Assembly (NCBI GenBank): GCA_020718275.1
Contig: DYSI01000006.1
Span: 1-50,462 of the forward strand
DNA from: Draconibacterium orientale
GTDB lineage: Bacteria > Bacteroidota > Bacteroidia > Bacteroidales > UBA1556
Reading direction: 5' to 3'
DNA: 50,462 nucleotides
Shown here: piece by piece, positions 25,808 to 34,825 of the stretch
Position numbering within the stretch: the first letter of the stretch is position 1
How the letters are laid out: the number at the start of each line of letters is the position of its first letter
Notes under the pieces: generated by a model
Seen by the model: only the letters and a program-made list of their open reading frames with translations
What the model was told of the DNA's origin: nothing
The model's database searches: none
Position numbers and translations under genes: made by a program

Positions 25808-26863
25808 ATGAATATTATAGAACGAATTGAGGCTTTTGATGAACTTTCAAGAAAGTTAAATAATCTGCTGATTCGGCAAGCTGACCCAATGGATCAGCTT
25901 GACTTTGATGAGATTTTACAAAAAGCTGAACACTACAATCCATGGTTTACCCAATCCAATTTGAAACTAGCGATTAATAATCTAACTGGTATTTTAGACA
26001 AAAAATCACTTGAAACATGGATTGAAAATTATGCTGAAGCGCAATTGGAAGATTCGGAGTTAAGAGTAGGGGTAATCATGGCTGGCAATATTCCCCTCGT
26101 TGGATTTCATGATTTTTTAAGTGTTATGATAAGCGGAAAATCCATTGTGGCAAAACTATCTTCCAGCGATCAGTTTCTGCTCCCTTATCTTACCCAGCTT
26201 TTGATAGAAATAAATCCAGCATTCAAATCCAAAATTACCTTTGAAAGCCATTTATTAAAGAATTTTGATGCCATAATTGCAACAGGAAGCAATAACGCTA
26301 GGCGCTATTTCGACTACTATTTTAGCAAATACCCCCATATAATTCGTGGAAATAGAAACTCCCTTGCAATCTTATCTGGCAATGAAAGCGCTGATGATTT
26401 ACATCTTTTAGGGATGGATATTTTCCAGTATTTCGGATTGGGTTGCCGTTCAGTTTCCAAGATATTAATCCCCGCTCATTTTAAAATCGAAAGCATCTTA
26501 TCGGCATTCGACCAATATGCTCAAGCCATGCAGCATAATAAATACTTTAATAATTATGAATACAATAAAGCGATTCTATTGATCAATAAAGTTCCACATT
26601 ATGATAACGGATTTCTATTGATGAAAGAAGATCAGTCTCTTTTGAGCCCAGTTGCATTACTCCATTACGAAATTTATAAAGACTTAGCTGCCGAAATTCG
26701 ACGACTAAACATGCAAAATGAAGACATTCAATGCATTGTTGGTAGTAATTTGAATATAAAAAATTTAGTAAAATTCGGTGAAACTCAATCTCCAGGATTA
26801 ATGGATTATGCTGATAATAAAGACATTATACAATTTCTAATTGGCTTGAAAAAAGGGCAATAA
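25808..26863 (+). CDS. Acyl-CoA reductase (LuxC-like)
   Basis: 351 residues. 'GVIMAGNIPLVGFHDFLSVMISGKSIVAKLSSSD' (about 79-112) is the nucleotide-binding part, 'IIATGSNNARRYFDYYFSKYPHIIRGNRNSLAILSG' the middle, and 'GLGCRSVSKILIPAHF' carries the presumed catalytic Cys. This is the short Bacteroidota form of LuxC-type reductase, which reduces acyl-CoA to an aldehyde with NADPH. The product's role here is unclear: lipid or flexirubin-type pathways have been associated with such genes in the phylum, but none of those genes is adjacent. It has its own promoter box and lies 91 bp after the receptor gene. Confidence 0.85.
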   Translation: MNIIERIEAFDELSRKLNNLLIRQADPMDQLDFDEILQKAEHYNPWFTQSNLKLAINNLTGILDKKSLETWIENYAEAQLEDSELRVGVIMAGNIPLVGFHDFLSVMISGKSIVAKLSSSDQFLLPYLTQLLIEINPAFKSKITFESHLLKNFDAIIATGSNNARRYFDYYFSKYPHIIRGNRNSLAILSGNESADDLHLLGMDIFQYFGLGCRSVSKILIPAHFKIESILSAFDQYAQAMQHNKYFNNYEYNKAILLINKVPHYDNGFLLMKEDQSLLSPVALLHYEIYKDLAAEIRRLNMQNEDIQCIVGSNLNIKNLVKFGETQSPGLMDYADNKDIIQFLIGLKKGQ

Positions 26864-26890
26864 ATATTATTGAAAAATTCATTTTTTGAC

Positions 26891-26921
26891 TTTGCTATGT
26901 AATTAAATAAAACTAATTTTG
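26891..26921 (+). promoter_or_regulatory. Complete Bacteroidota promoter for rpmE2
   Basis: TTTG (26891-26894), a 19-bp spacer and TAATTTTG (26914-26921) match both the -33 and -7 elements with canonical spacing. The predicted leader to ATG 26999 is about 70 bases. Confidence 0.8.
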
Positions 26922-26998
26922 CAATCCGAATTTTAAATAAGCAATCATACTGCTTATTGCACTGATGTTGAAGTATTAAATTTTAAATTATTATAAGC

Positions 26999-27256
26999 AT
27001 GAAAGCAGATATTCATCCCAAAGATTATAGATTGGTCGTATTTCAGGATATGTCCAATGGTTACACCTTCGTTACACGCTCTACAGTTAAAACAAGAGAA
27101 ACTATCGTGTGGGAAGATGGAAAAGAATACCCAGTAGTAAAATTGGAAATCTCAAATACTTCACATCCATTCTTTACTGGTAAAATGAAATTGGTCGACT
27201 CCGCTGGTCGTGTTGATAAATTCAATAGTCGATATAAAAGTCGCAACAATAAATAA
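26999..27256 (+). CDS. rpmE2: Ribosomal protein bL31, type B
   Basis: 85 residues. '[30 protein letters not shown]' and '[30 protein letters not shown]' are the type B L31 sequence. There are no cysteines, so it is the zinc-free paralogue; in many bacteria that form replaces zinc-bearing L31 when zinc is short, while in Bacteroidota it is usually the only one. It binds the 50S-30S bridge. It is a single-gene unit with a clear promoter and a terminator right after the stop. Confidence 0.97.
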   Translation: MKADIHPKDYRLVVFQDMSNGYTFVTRSTVKTRETIVWEDGKEYPVVKLEISNTSHPFFTGKMKLVDSAGRVDKFNSRYKSRNNK

Positions 27257-27260
27257 TTTT

Positions 27261-27287
27261 AAAAGTCCCTTTTGGGACTTTTTTATT
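27261..27287 (+). terminator. Rho-independent terminator of rpmE2
   Basis: AAAAGTCCC (27261-27269) pairs with GGGACTTTT (27274-27282) around a TTTT loop, followed by TTA and T residues. It begins 4 bp after the stop codon. Confidence 0.92.
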
Positions 27288-27335
27288 TTGTAGTGCTTCC
27301 TGATACAATCTCATTCAATGTTATGATAAATACAT

Positions 27336-27366
27336 TTTGTTTTATTAAAAAAACTTTCTATTTTTG
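27336..27366 (+). promoter_or_regulatory. Complete Bacteroidota promoter for the GlmU-like gene
   Basis: TTTG (27336-27339), a 19-bp spacer and TATTTTTG (27359-27366) match the phylum consensus in both boxes and spacing. The ATG follows 25 bp later. Confidence 0.8.
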
Positions 27367-27391
27367 AATTCATAAAATATAAAACCAATTT

Positions 27392-28561
27392 ATGAACTAT
27401 ATACTATTCGATGACCAAAAAGTAAGAGAAGATTTACTTCCTCTAAGCTTTAGCAGACCCATTGCTGATATACGTTTTGGAATAACTACCATTCGCGAAA
27501 AATGGGAAACAGCCCTCAAAGCCAAAACATCGAGTTTAACCGAAAAATACCTCAGTGTAAAATTCCCATTGATTAAAGATATCGAAAACATCCTTATTAA
27601 TGGAAGTGTTTATCCATCACTAAAACTCGTCGAGAAAATTATAAACCTAAAGCCTAATCAAGCTTTAGTGGGCGAAACTAAAATTATTGCTATGAATCTT
27701 AGCCTCGAAAACTTGGAGACCATGGAAACTAGCGATACCGTTGAAATTTCTTATGACGAAGAAGTTCTATGCATCAATAATGTATGGGAATTGTTTTCTA
27801 AGCTGGATGTCTTAATCCCAATGGATTTTCAAACTCTTACCGCTGGCAGAACCTCTCAAGTGCTTAGTAAATCCAATTTTGTACATGGAAATCATCCCAT
27901 CTTTCTTGAAGAAGGTGCCATCGTTGAATTCGCTTATCTGAATGCTACCAATGGACCCATTTACATTGGGAGAAATACCGAAATTATGGAAGGCGCAGTT
28001 ATTCGTGGCCCTTTTGCTATCGGTGATCACTCGGTTGTACGTGCTGGTGCAAAAATCTATGGCCCAACCTCTATAGGTCCAGAATGTAAAGTTGGTGGCG
28101 AAATTAGTAACAGCCTGATTTTAGGATACTCTAACAAAGCTCATGACGGCTTTTTAGGAAACTCGGTGATTGGTGAATGGTGTAATCTTGGTGCTGGTAC
28201 TAATACTTCAAATCTAAAAAATACCTATGATTCTGTGCGCATTTGGAATTACCGCCAAGAAACTTTTATGGATACTGGCCTGCAATTTTGTGGTTTAATC
28301 ATGGGCGATCATTCTAAATCTAGCATCAATACCATGTTCAATACTGGAACAGTAGTTGGCGTTAGCGTTAACCTTTTCGGCGCCGGTTTTCCTCGCCAAT
28401 TTGTTAGCTCTTTTAATTGGGGTGGATATAGTAGCGGCTTTAAAAAATATAATATCAACAAAGCTTTTACGGTTGCAGAAAAGGTCTTTGGACGCAGATC
28501 GCTAATATTTGACCAAATTGAAAAGGATATTCTTTATTCAGTTTATGAAATGACCCTCTAA
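27392..28561 (+). CDS. GlmU-like sugar nucleotidyltransferase/acyltransferase
   Basis: 389 residues. The N-terminal half, starting 'MNYILFDDQKVREDLLPLSFSRPIADIRFG', is the reduced nucleotidyltransferase domain found in Bacteroidota (NTP_transf_4 type). The C-terminal half is a left-handed beta helix with hexapeptide repeats: 'NGPIYIGRNTEIMEGAVIRGPFAIGDHSVV', 'GPECKVGGEISNSLILGYSNKAHDGFLGNSVIG' and 'CNLGAGTNTSNLK'. These resemble GlmU, which makes UDP-GlcNAc, but the exact substrate is not assured, and true GlmU usually has a complete GxGTRMxP loop that is absent here. Confidence 0.83.
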   Translation: MNYILFDDQKVREDLLPLSFSRPIADIRFGITTIREKWETALKAKTSSLTEKYLSVKFPLIKDIENILINGSVYPSLKLVEKIINLKPNQALVGETKIIAMNLSLENLETMETSDTVEISYDEEVLCINNVWELFSKLDVLIPMDFQTLTAGRTSQVLSKSNFVHGNHPIFLEEGAIVEFAYLNATNGPIYIGRNTEIMEGAVIRGPFAIGDHSVVRAGAKIYGPTSIGPECKVGGEISNSLILGYSNKAHDGFLGNSVIGEWCNLGAGTNTSNLKNTYDSVRIWNYRQETFMDTGLQFCGLIMGDHSKSSINTMFNTGTVVGVSVNLFGAGFPRQFVSSFNWGGYSSGFKKYNINKAFTVAEKVFGRRSLIFDQIEKDILYSVYEMTL

Positions 28562-28578
28562 CTTTCAACTATTGATGA

Positions 28579-28612
28579 AAAAAATGACCGTATTATTCGG
28601 TCATTTTTTTTT
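28579..28612 (+). terminator. Rho-independent terminator of the GlmU-like gene
   Basis: AAAAAATGACCG (28579-28590) pairs with CGGTCATTTTTT (28598-28609) around a 7-base loop, with a run of T residues. It is 17 bp after the stop. Confidence 0.92.
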
Positions 28613-28654
28613 GATATTTACTCCCATTAATGTGTTTTCATTTGGCACAACTAT

Positions 28655-28795
28655 TGAACTGCAGTTCAGCTTTTTTTAGTATTTTTATCATAATAATGAC
28701 TGTCATTCAGCGTTTTACAAATGATAATTGGCTAATTAGTTTTCTAATAAAGCCATTATAAAAGCCTTACATTTTTTATTAATGACAAAATGTCA
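28655..28795. promoter_or_regulatory. Palindromes upstream of lon
   Basis: Three dyads lie in the 145 bp before the lon ATG: TGAACTGCAGTTCA (28655-28668, perfect), AATGAC-T-GTCATT (28695-28707) and TGACA-AAA-TGTCA (28783-28795), the last ending 5 bp before the start codon. The second and third share the TGAC/GTCA half-site, which suggests one regulator binding twice. No consensus -7 box is evident in this region. Confidence 0.5.
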
Positions 28796-28800
28796 AAACT

Positions 28801-31248
28801 ATGAGTAAAAAGAATAATATCGAAGTTCACCTTAGTAATATGATAGATTCGGATTCTGAATTTATTCCTTTAATGCCTAATATTGAAGACTTTGCGATGG
28901 ATGAAAAAGAAATACCTGAAACCTTGGCTATACTTCCCCTCCGTAATACAGTTTTATTTCCGGGAGTTATGATTCCAATTACCGTTGGTCGAGAAAAATC
29001 TATCAAATTAATACAAGAAGCCCAATCTGGCAATAAACTAATTGGAGTCGTTGCTCAAAAAGATGGGAGCCTAGAAGAACCAACTTTTAACGATTTATAT
29101 CGAACTGGCGTTATGGCGTTCATCGTCAAGGTTTTAACAATGCCAGATGACTCTACTACGGTTATTATACAAGGTCGTAATCGCATTCAGCTTGATGAAG
29201 AAATTCAAAATCAACCATATTTCATAGCTAAAATTACTCCCCTTAATACCGATTCTGAAATAGAAAAAACAGATAATTTTAATGCGCTGATGGATTCTAT
29301 TAAAGATATGTCATTGAAAGCCATTAAGCTAAATCCAAATATTCCAGGTGATGCCGGATTTGCAATAAAAAATATTGAAAGTCCTTCATTCTTAGTTAAT
29401 TTTATCTCTAGTAACATCAATACGGGTCTGGAAGATAAACAAAGTTTACTCGAGATTGATAGTCTAAATGCTCGTGCCAATCGCTTGCTTTTCTTTTTAA
29501 CGAAAGAAATACAGATGCTCGAACTCAAAAACCAAATCCAAAATAAAGTAAAAACGGATTTAGACAAACAGCAGCGTGATTACTATCTTAATCAACAGCT
29601 CAAAACCATTCAAGATGAGCTAGGTGGAAACCCAAATGAGCAAGAAATAAAAGCGCTAAAAGAAAAAGCAAGTGCTAAACATTGGACTCCTAATGTGAAG
29701 GAATTGTTCGAAAAGGAATTGAGTAAGCTTAGTCGTATGAATCCCTCGGCCACTGAATATTCTATTCAGTATAATTACCTTGAAACCTTAGTCGAACTGC
29801 CATGGAATGAATTCTCAAACGATAATTTCGATTTGAAACGAGCAAAAAATATCCTCAATGAAGATCATTTCGGTTTAGAAAAAATTAAGGAAAGAATTCT
29901 CGAATATCTTGCCGTCATTAAGCTAAAAGGTGATTTGAAATCACCAATTCTATGCCTTGTTGGTCCTCCTGGTGTAGGTAAAACCTCTTTGGGAAAATCA
30001 ATTGCCCGTTCACTAAATAGAGAATATGTTCGCATGGCTTTGGGTGGATTACGAGATGAGGCAGAAATCCGTGGACACCGAAAAACCTATATCGGTGCTA
30101 TGCCAGGTCGAATTATTCAGAGTTTGAAAAAAGCAAAAAAATCGAACCCTGTATTTGTACTCGATGAGATTGACAAAGTAACTGGGAGTACTTTCAATGG
30201 CGACCCAGCCTCTGCTTTGCTTGAGGTGCTCGATCCAGAACAAAATAATTCCTTCTACGATAACTTTTTAGAGGTAGAATACGACCTTAGCAAAATTATG
30301 TTCATTGCTACCGCTAATTCATTATCCAATATTCACCCTGCACTTCGCGATCGAATGGAAATTATTCACGTGAGTGGCTATTTGATGGAAGAGAAAATAG
30401 AAATTGCAAAAAAACACCTTATCCCCAAACAATTTTCAGAACATGGAATAGACAAAAAGTCACTCCTTTTTAAAAAACCTATTCTGGAAGAACTTATTGA
30501 TAAATACACAAGTGAATCGGGCGTTCGTACGCTGGAAAAAAATATCGCTAAGGTGATTCGCAACCGTGCTAAACAAATTGTGCTTGAAGAACCTTTTACC
30601 CCAGAATTGAGTATCGAAAACTTGCATCAAATAATGGGACCTCCTAAGTTTCAAAAGGATAAAGCCATTGACAATGCGCAAGCAGGCGTTGTTACTGGCC
30701 TTGCTTGGACTAGTGTGGGTGGGGTTGTTCTCTTTATTGAAGTAAGTCTTAGCAAAGGAAAAGGGAATTTTTCGATGACTGGCAGCTTGGGTGAAGTGAT
30801 GAAAGAATCTGCTACAGTTGCCTATAAATATTTACGTGCGCATTACGAAGAGTTGGGTATCCCTCAAAAAGCTTTTGAAGCTTGGGATGTACATATTCAT
30901 ATTCCCGAAGGTGCCACTCCAAAAGATGGCCCTTCAGCTGGTATAACTTTCTTTACGGCCTTAGCCTCTGCTTTTACGCAACGAAAAGTAAAAGCTAAAA
31001 TAGCAATGACAGGGGAGATTACCTTGCGTTCAAAAGTGCTACCAGTGGGTGGCATCAAGGAAAAAATTCTTGCGGCTAAACGGGCTAATATTAAAGAGAT
31101 AATTCTCTCTAAAGAAAATGAAAAGGATGTTTATGAAATTAACGAACAGTATATCAAAGGGTTAAACTTTCACTTTGTGGAAGAGGTGATGGAAGTTATT
31201 GATATAGCTTTGCTGAAGCAAAAAGTTAGTAATCCACTTGAGTTCTAG
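28801..31248 (+). CDS. lon: ATP-dependent protease Lon
   Basis: 815 residues, full length. N-terminal LON substrate domain ('[23 protein letters not shown]', about 40-62), long coiled middle, AAA module with Walker [10 protein letters not shown] (about 389) and '[10 protein letters not shown]', and a C-terminal serine protease domain with 'PKDGPSAGI' (catalytic Ser near 712) and the catalytic Lys in '[13 protein letters not shown]'. It degrades misfolded and regulatory proteins in the cytoplasm. Lon is often stress induced, and the palindromes upstream are candidate control sites. It is a single-gene unit ending in a hairpin. Confidence 0.97.
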   Translation: MSKKNNIEVHLSNMIDSDSEFIPLMPNIEDFAMDEKEIPETLAILPLRNTVLFPGVMIPITVGREKSIKLIQEAQSGNKLIGVVAQKDGSLEEPTFNDLYRTGVMAFIVKVLTMPDDSTTVIIQGRNRIQLDEEIQNQPYFIAKITPLNTDSEIEKTDNFNALMDSIKDMSLKAIKLNPNIPGDAGFAIKNIESPSFLVNFISSNINTGLEDKQSLLEIDSLNARANRLLFFLTKEIQMLELKNQIQNKVKTDLDKQQRDYYLNQQLKTIQDELGGNPNEQEIKALKEKASAKHWTPNVKELFEKELSKLSRMNPSATEYSIQYNYLETLVELPWNEFSNDNFDLKRAKNILNEDHFGLEKIKERILEYLAVIKLKGDLKSPILCLVGPPGVGKTSLGKSIARSLNREYVRMALGGLRDEAEIRGHRKTYIGAMPGRIIQSLKKAKKSNPVFVLDEIDKVTGSTFNGDPASALLEVLDPEQNNSFYDNFLEVEYDLSKIMFIATANSLSNIHPALRDRMEIIHVSGYLMEEKIEIAKKHLIPKQFSEHGIDKKSLLFKKPILEELIDKYTSESGVRTLEKNIAKVIRNRAKQIVLEEPFTPELSIENLHQIMGPPKFQKDKAIDNAQAGVVTGLAWTSVGGVVLFIEVSLSKGKGNFSMTGSLGEVMKESATVAYKYLRAHYEELGIPQKAFEAWDVHIHIPEGATPKDGPSAGITFFTALASAFTQRKVKAKIAMTGEITLRSKVLPVGGIKEKILAAKRANIKEIILSKENEKDVYEINEQYIKGLNFHFVEEVMEVIDIALLKQKVSNPLEF

Positions 31249-31273
31249 TCTAAAGTATTTCTACAAAACCAAA

Positions 31274-32623
31274 TTAAGCCCGATTTTCGGGCTTTTTTTT
31301 GTTTCTGTTTTTGAAAAATGGCTTTTTACTTTCACTTTTCTGTTGAATATCTGCAGTTGATTGCTCCGCTTTTGCAGGATCTGAGGCTGCTTTATTCTTA
31401 TTAAATCCGCCTTGTGCCTTGCGTTTCACACCATGACTTTGCCCTTGTGGGCGTGTCGAATGGGAGGGCTTTTTTGAATTGAAGGAAGGTATATCTCCTA
31501 AAAAATCAGGCATTAAACCTTGTTCTACAGGTTTTTCAATTAATCGTTCGATACGCAACATTTTATAAGCATCATTCTGATTTACAAGCGTTATCGCTTC
31601 ACCTTTTGTTTCTGCTCTTGCCGTTCTTCCAATCCGGTGCACATAATCCTCTGCATCTCCTGGAACATCATAATTAATAACTAAATTGATATCTTTAATG
31701 TCAATTCCTCTGCTCAATACATCAGTAGCAACGACAATTCGCGTTTTGCGAGATCTAAAATTCAACAGCACTTCTTCTCTGTCTTTTTGGGTCAGGTCGG
31801 AGGAAATACCTTCCGATTTTAATGATTTACGTTGTAATGCATTCACAACTTCGCTAATCATCTTCTTGGTTGAAGTGAAAATGAGAATACTGGTATAGTC
31901 TTGACGTTCTTTAATAATTTCAATTATTAATGGGATTTTCTGATTGTCGTACACCTCATATTTTAATTGCTTAACGCCTTCAACAGGTTTGGAAATTGCA
32001 ATCTTTATTTCGTAGGGATGATCTAAAATCTGTTTGGTCAATTTGTGAATTTGCGGTGGCATGGTAGCACTGAAAAGCATATTTTGTCTTTTTTCAGGCA
32101 GAAATCGGGAAATAGTTTTTATATCATCGAAAAAACCCATGTCTAACATCCTATCTGCTTCGTCAAGTACAAAATGCTTTAAATGAGTTAAATCCACATA
32201 CCCCATATTCAAATGGGAAATTAGTTTTCCAGGAGTTGCAACAATAATATTGACACCATTTTTAATGGCGGTGCGCTGCTCATGAAATTCGTTTCCATCG
32301 CCGCCTCCGTAAATAGCAATGCTAGAAGCTTCAACATAGTATGAAAAACCTTGTATTTGTTGGTCGATTTGAAGCGCAAGTTCCCTCGTTGGCACAATGA
32401 CTAAAGTATCGATATGGTGACTTGGATGTGAGGCGAGTTGATGTAGGATCGGCAATACAAATGCAGCGGTCTTTCCTGTTCCGGTTTGAGCGGTGGCTAA
32501 TACATCGACTCCACTAATTATTTTAGGAATTGCAAGTTCTTGGATGGGAGTGGGCTTTTGAAAACCCATATAAAAAAGTGCGTCGGTTACTCGCTCATTA
32601 AAACCAAATTCGTCAAATGTCAT
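31274..32623 (-). CDS. DEAD-box RNA helicase (RhlE-like)
   Basis: 449 residues. Q motif 'FGFNERVTDALFYMGFQKPTPIQ', Walker A 'ATAQTGTGKTA' (about 46-56), 'PTRELALQI', 'VLDEADRML', 'SAT', 'VVATDVLSRGIDI' and 'YVHRIGRTARA' are all present. The C-terminal ~75 residues are a low-complexity Lys/Asn/Gln-rich tail ('KRKAQGGFNKNKAA'), typical of the RhlE group that works on structured RNA and ribosome assembly. It converges with lon, and its last codons form part of the lon terminator hairpin. Confidence 0.95.
   Translation of the reverse strand: MTFDEFGFNERVTDALFYMGFQKPTPIQELAIPKIISGVDVLATAQTGTGKTAAFVLPILHQLASHPSHHIDTLVIVPTRELALQIDQQIQGFSYYVEASSIAIYGGGDGNEFHEQRTAIKNGVNIIVATPGKLISHLNMGYVDLTHLKHFVLDEADRMLDMGFFDDIKTISRFLPEKRQNMLFSATMPPQIHKLTKQILDHPYEIKIAISKPVEGVKQLKYEVYDNQKIPLIIEIIKERQDYTSILIFTSTKKMISEVVNALQRKSLKSEGISSDLTQKDREEVLLNFRSRKTRIVVATDVLSRGIDIKDINLVINYDVPGDAEDYVHRIGRTARAETKGEAITLVNQNDAYKMLRIERLIEKPVEQGLMPDFLGDIPSFNSKKPSHSTRPQGQSHGVKRKAQGGFNKNKAASDPAKAEQSTADIQQKSESKKPFFKNRNKKKPENRA
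31276..31301 (+). terminator. Rho-independent terminator of lon
   Basis: AAGCCCGA (31276-31283) pairs with TCGGGCTT (31287-31294), loop TTT, followed by TTTTTTG. It lies 28 bp after the lon stop and overlaps the final codons and stop of the convergent helicase gene. Confidence 0.9.
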
Positions 32624-32637
32624 TCTAATAATTTTTG

Positions 32638-32645
32638 CAAAAATA
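32638..32645 (-). promoter_or_regulatory. -7 promoter box of the DEAD-box helicase
   Basis: On the minus strand it reads TATTTTTG followed by CAAAAATT, matching TAnnTTTG, 14 bp upstream of the ATG. The -33 element is unclear. Confidence 0.55.
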
Positions 32646-32718
32646 CGCTAAATATTTCTCTAAAGGTCTATTTTGATAATTAATTGATTAGAGGATTTTT
32701 ACAAAGATAATTCGACCT

Positions 32719-33852
32719 TTATGCGATTAAAACATTTTGAATTGGTTTAAAAGATTTTTTGATAAGCGTCCATTCTTGAGGATATTCGATACATAGATTC
32801 TGAATCTTCTTTTGATGTTTACGTAAAGCATCACTGATGGCTGGCGCCGAAATTGGTACATCCATCGCTAAGCCTATATTTGTTCCACTAAGACTCTTTC
32901 CTTCGGACTGTACTTTCTTAGCCGCATTTTCTAATCGATTCAATAGCTGTATCGTTTTTATAAATCTGCTGTCTGCAATAGATTCTAAACCGATGTTGAT
33001 GGGGGGTATTTGTTCGCTAAAATGTATTTTCAATAAAAAATCTTCCATTTTGAGCAAACTACCTTCCGAAGGTCGTTGAGTGCGCTGAGCCATTTGCACC
33101 GCCTGCTTGGCGGCATTTGGTATCGATGAAATCGAACCTTGGTACTGTTGAATAAAACTCGACGCTTCAAGACTCATTTGCAAATGAAATCCCATTTTAG
33201 TCGCTTCCTTTTGTAGCAATTCAATAATATATTGGCCAATTTGTCCTTGCAAGCGCTGATGCGAAATGTTATTTTCACGCGAGAGTGTTTGAAATTGTTC
33301 TGTTAACTGTCCAAAATCTGCTCGAAATTGCTCCCTTTCTTTAATAAGTTGTCGCCGCTGTTCCTGAAAAAGCAATAAGCTGCGATGAATTAAGGTGGCA
33401 ATTATGCTCTTATGTTCGGTACTTAGCTTGTTATCAGCGCTTTTAAGCCCAAAATTACTTGCATCTGGCTTGAAAAACAGATAAAGTAAATCACGGTTTT
33501 GATCTGCTCCTTCCGAAATTCTCAACAATAATACATAGTTCCTATATTCATCAAAAACTTCTCTTTGAATCTGAAAGTTACTGCTTCGCTCAAATGGCAA
33601 TTGACTTTCTTCAACCCATTCAATGCTGGATTTATTTCTCCGCAGCTGCTGAATAGTTTCTCGTAATTCGGAATTCTCAATTTTTAATTCCTGGATTTTA
33701 TCCTCGTCTTCGGTAATAAAATTAACGCTAATTTCTTTATTAACAGGGTGATAGAAGAATCCATAAGCCTTGCTAAAACCTGGAATAAGCAGTTTGCTTT
33801 GCAGCAAAATGTCCACAAGTTCAATTTGCGTTATATTGGTGTGCAAGGGCAT
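32719..33852 (-). CDS. Unrecognised coiled-coil protein, possibly DNA binding
   Basis: 377 residues, cytoplasmic. The N-terminal ~45 residues lead to a coiled coil ('EDKIQELKIENSELRETIQQL', about 53-73), a globular middle with 'YRNYVLLLRISE' and 'LLYLFFKPDASNFGLKS', a second coiled coil (about 160-195, 'EQRRQLIKEREQF'), and a C-terminal part 'GTNIGLAMDVPISAPAISDALRKHQKKI', whose helices and spacing resemble a helix-turn-helix of the Fis or recombinase kind. No ATPase motif is present. I do not know the family. Its promoter lies at the edge of a TTAAG motif array, so self-control is plausible. Confidence 0.8.
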   Translation of the reverse strand: MPLHTNITQIELVDILLQSKLLIPGFSKAYGFFYHPVNKEISVNFITEDEDKIQELKIENSELRETIQQLRRNKSSIEWVEESQLPFERSSNFQIQREVFDEYRNYVLLLRISEGADQNRDLLYLFFKPDASNFGLKSADNKLSTEHKSIIATLIHRSLLLFQEQRRQLIKEREQFRADFGQLTEQFQTLSRENNISHQRLQGQIGQYIIELLQKEATKMGFHLQMSLEASSFIQQYQGSISSIPNAAKQAVQMAQRTQRPSEGSLLKMEDFLLKIHFSEQIPPINIGLESIADSRFIKTIQLLNRLENAAKKVQSEGKSLSGTNIGLAMDVPISAPAISDALRKHQKKIQNLCIEYPQEWTLIKKSFKPIQNVLIA

Positions 33853-33883
33853 AAATGTAAAAATAAATTGAAAATTTTGGCTG

Positions 33884-33914
33884 CAAATATAAAGAAATTT
33901 TAAGCATAAGTCAA
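33884..33914 (-). promoter_or_regulatory. Promoter of the unrecognised coiled-coil gene
   Basis: On the minus strand, TTG (33912-33914), a 20-bp spacer and TATATTTG (33884-33891) fit the phylum consensus. The first TTAAG site (33900-33904) lies in the spacer. Confidence 0.6.
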
Positions 33915-34017
33915 TTGAAACTTAAATATTATTAAGTTTATAATTAAGTCTAAAGAGCAATACTTTAAGCGTATTAAGTTGCTTAAAAATGCTCTTAAGT
34001 GTCGAAATATTGCTTAA
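33900..34017. promoter_or_regulatory. Array of nine TTAAG/CTTAA motifs between divergent genes
   Basis: Sites start at 33900, 33921, 33932, 33944, 33965, 33974, 33982, 33994 and 34013; the one at 33994 is the palindrome CTTAAG. About half a site would be expected by chance in 118 bp of this composition. Distances from the first site (21, 32, 44, 65, 74, 82, 94, 113) are close to multiples of 10.5 bp, so the sites would mostly face the same side of the helix. It probably is a cooperative operator for one or both flanking genes. The binding protein is unknown. Confidence 0.6.
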
Positions 34018-34108
34018 ATTACTTGATTTATAGTAATATAATGTGATATAATTGCACATTGTTAAATCAATTACTATCCATACATACAAACAAGAAAATT
34101 AAGAAAAG

Positions 34109-34825
34109 ATGAACAGTTTAAGTTTTGAATTAAGCATTAATGAAGCACTGATTCGATTTGGAAATAGATTCTTTAATCTAACTAATCCGATCGATTGGAC
34201 TATAAACGATTTGCAATACGAAGAGGTGTATCAGGAACCTGTCAATAGAATATTTATTGATAGTGAACGTAATTTTAAGGTGATTTGGCGGTTTTCCTGG
34301 ATTGCTGTCAAAATTTTGATTTTACGCTTGATTCATTTATTAAATCAGCACAAAGATATCATCACTGAATTAAAGGATCCCGCTAAACAAATTTTTATTA
34401 ATCCAGTTAATCAATTGAAATATAGTAATCTAAAAGCTCCAATAATGGCCTTAATTCAATTCTATGATAAAGCTTTAGGTGCTAATTTGCTAGTACGAAA
34501 GGCTACGACTAGGCCTACGAATTTAAAAAATCAATTGATTTCTAAGCTTGATTTGCCTTCTGGTAAATCCGAAAGTAATAGTAGCATAATAAAATTATTA
34601 TTTTCATCCCAACACACCTTTCGAAAAGTTTCGACGCGCCATCAACCAATTGCTAAACTAAAAAATCAGCGCATTCAAAAAAATGAAGAAATACTATCCA
34701 AAAAAAATCCTAATCACTCACTGATAATGAGTAGATTAGGACTGGAAAAATTATGGAACAGCCTAAGGTGCTATAACTCTGGACTAAACATTGGATCCCA
34801 AGGAGGTAATACAATTGGTTTTTGA
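34109..34825 (+). CDS. Unrecognised basic protein
   Basis: 238 residues, no signal peptide. A hydrophobic helix-like stretch occurs at about 62-80 ('WIAVKILILRLIHLL'); the second half is rich in Lys, Asn, Ser and Gln ('KLKNQRIQKNEEILSKKNP') and probably disordered or nucleic-acid binding. I recognise no domain. A purine-rich AAGAAAAG lies just before the ATG. Its last 55 bp overlap the end of the convergent C1B peptidase gene. Being divergent from another unknown gene across a shared motif array, it may belong to a two-gene unit. Composition matches the surroundings. Confidence 0.6.
   Translation: MNSLSFELSINEALIRFGNRFFNLTNPIDWTINDLQYEEVYQEPVNRIFIDSERNFKVIWRFSWIAVKILILRLIHLLNQHKDIITELKDPAKQIFINPVNQLKYSNLKAPIMALIQFYDKALGANLLVRKATTRPTNLKNQLISKLDLPSGKSESNSSIIKLLFSSQHTFRKVSTRHQPIAKLKNQRIQKNEEILSKKNPNHSLIMSRLGLEKLWNSLRCYNSGLNIGSQGGNTIGF

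Noticed and set aside
34109-34825. Dismissing this frame as spurious because its end overlaps the C1B peptidase gene
   Set aside because: Kept as a gene: the overlap is only 55 bp, other convergent pairs here overlap too (20 and 4 bp), and it has an ATG with a purine-rich sequence before it and its own upstream gap.
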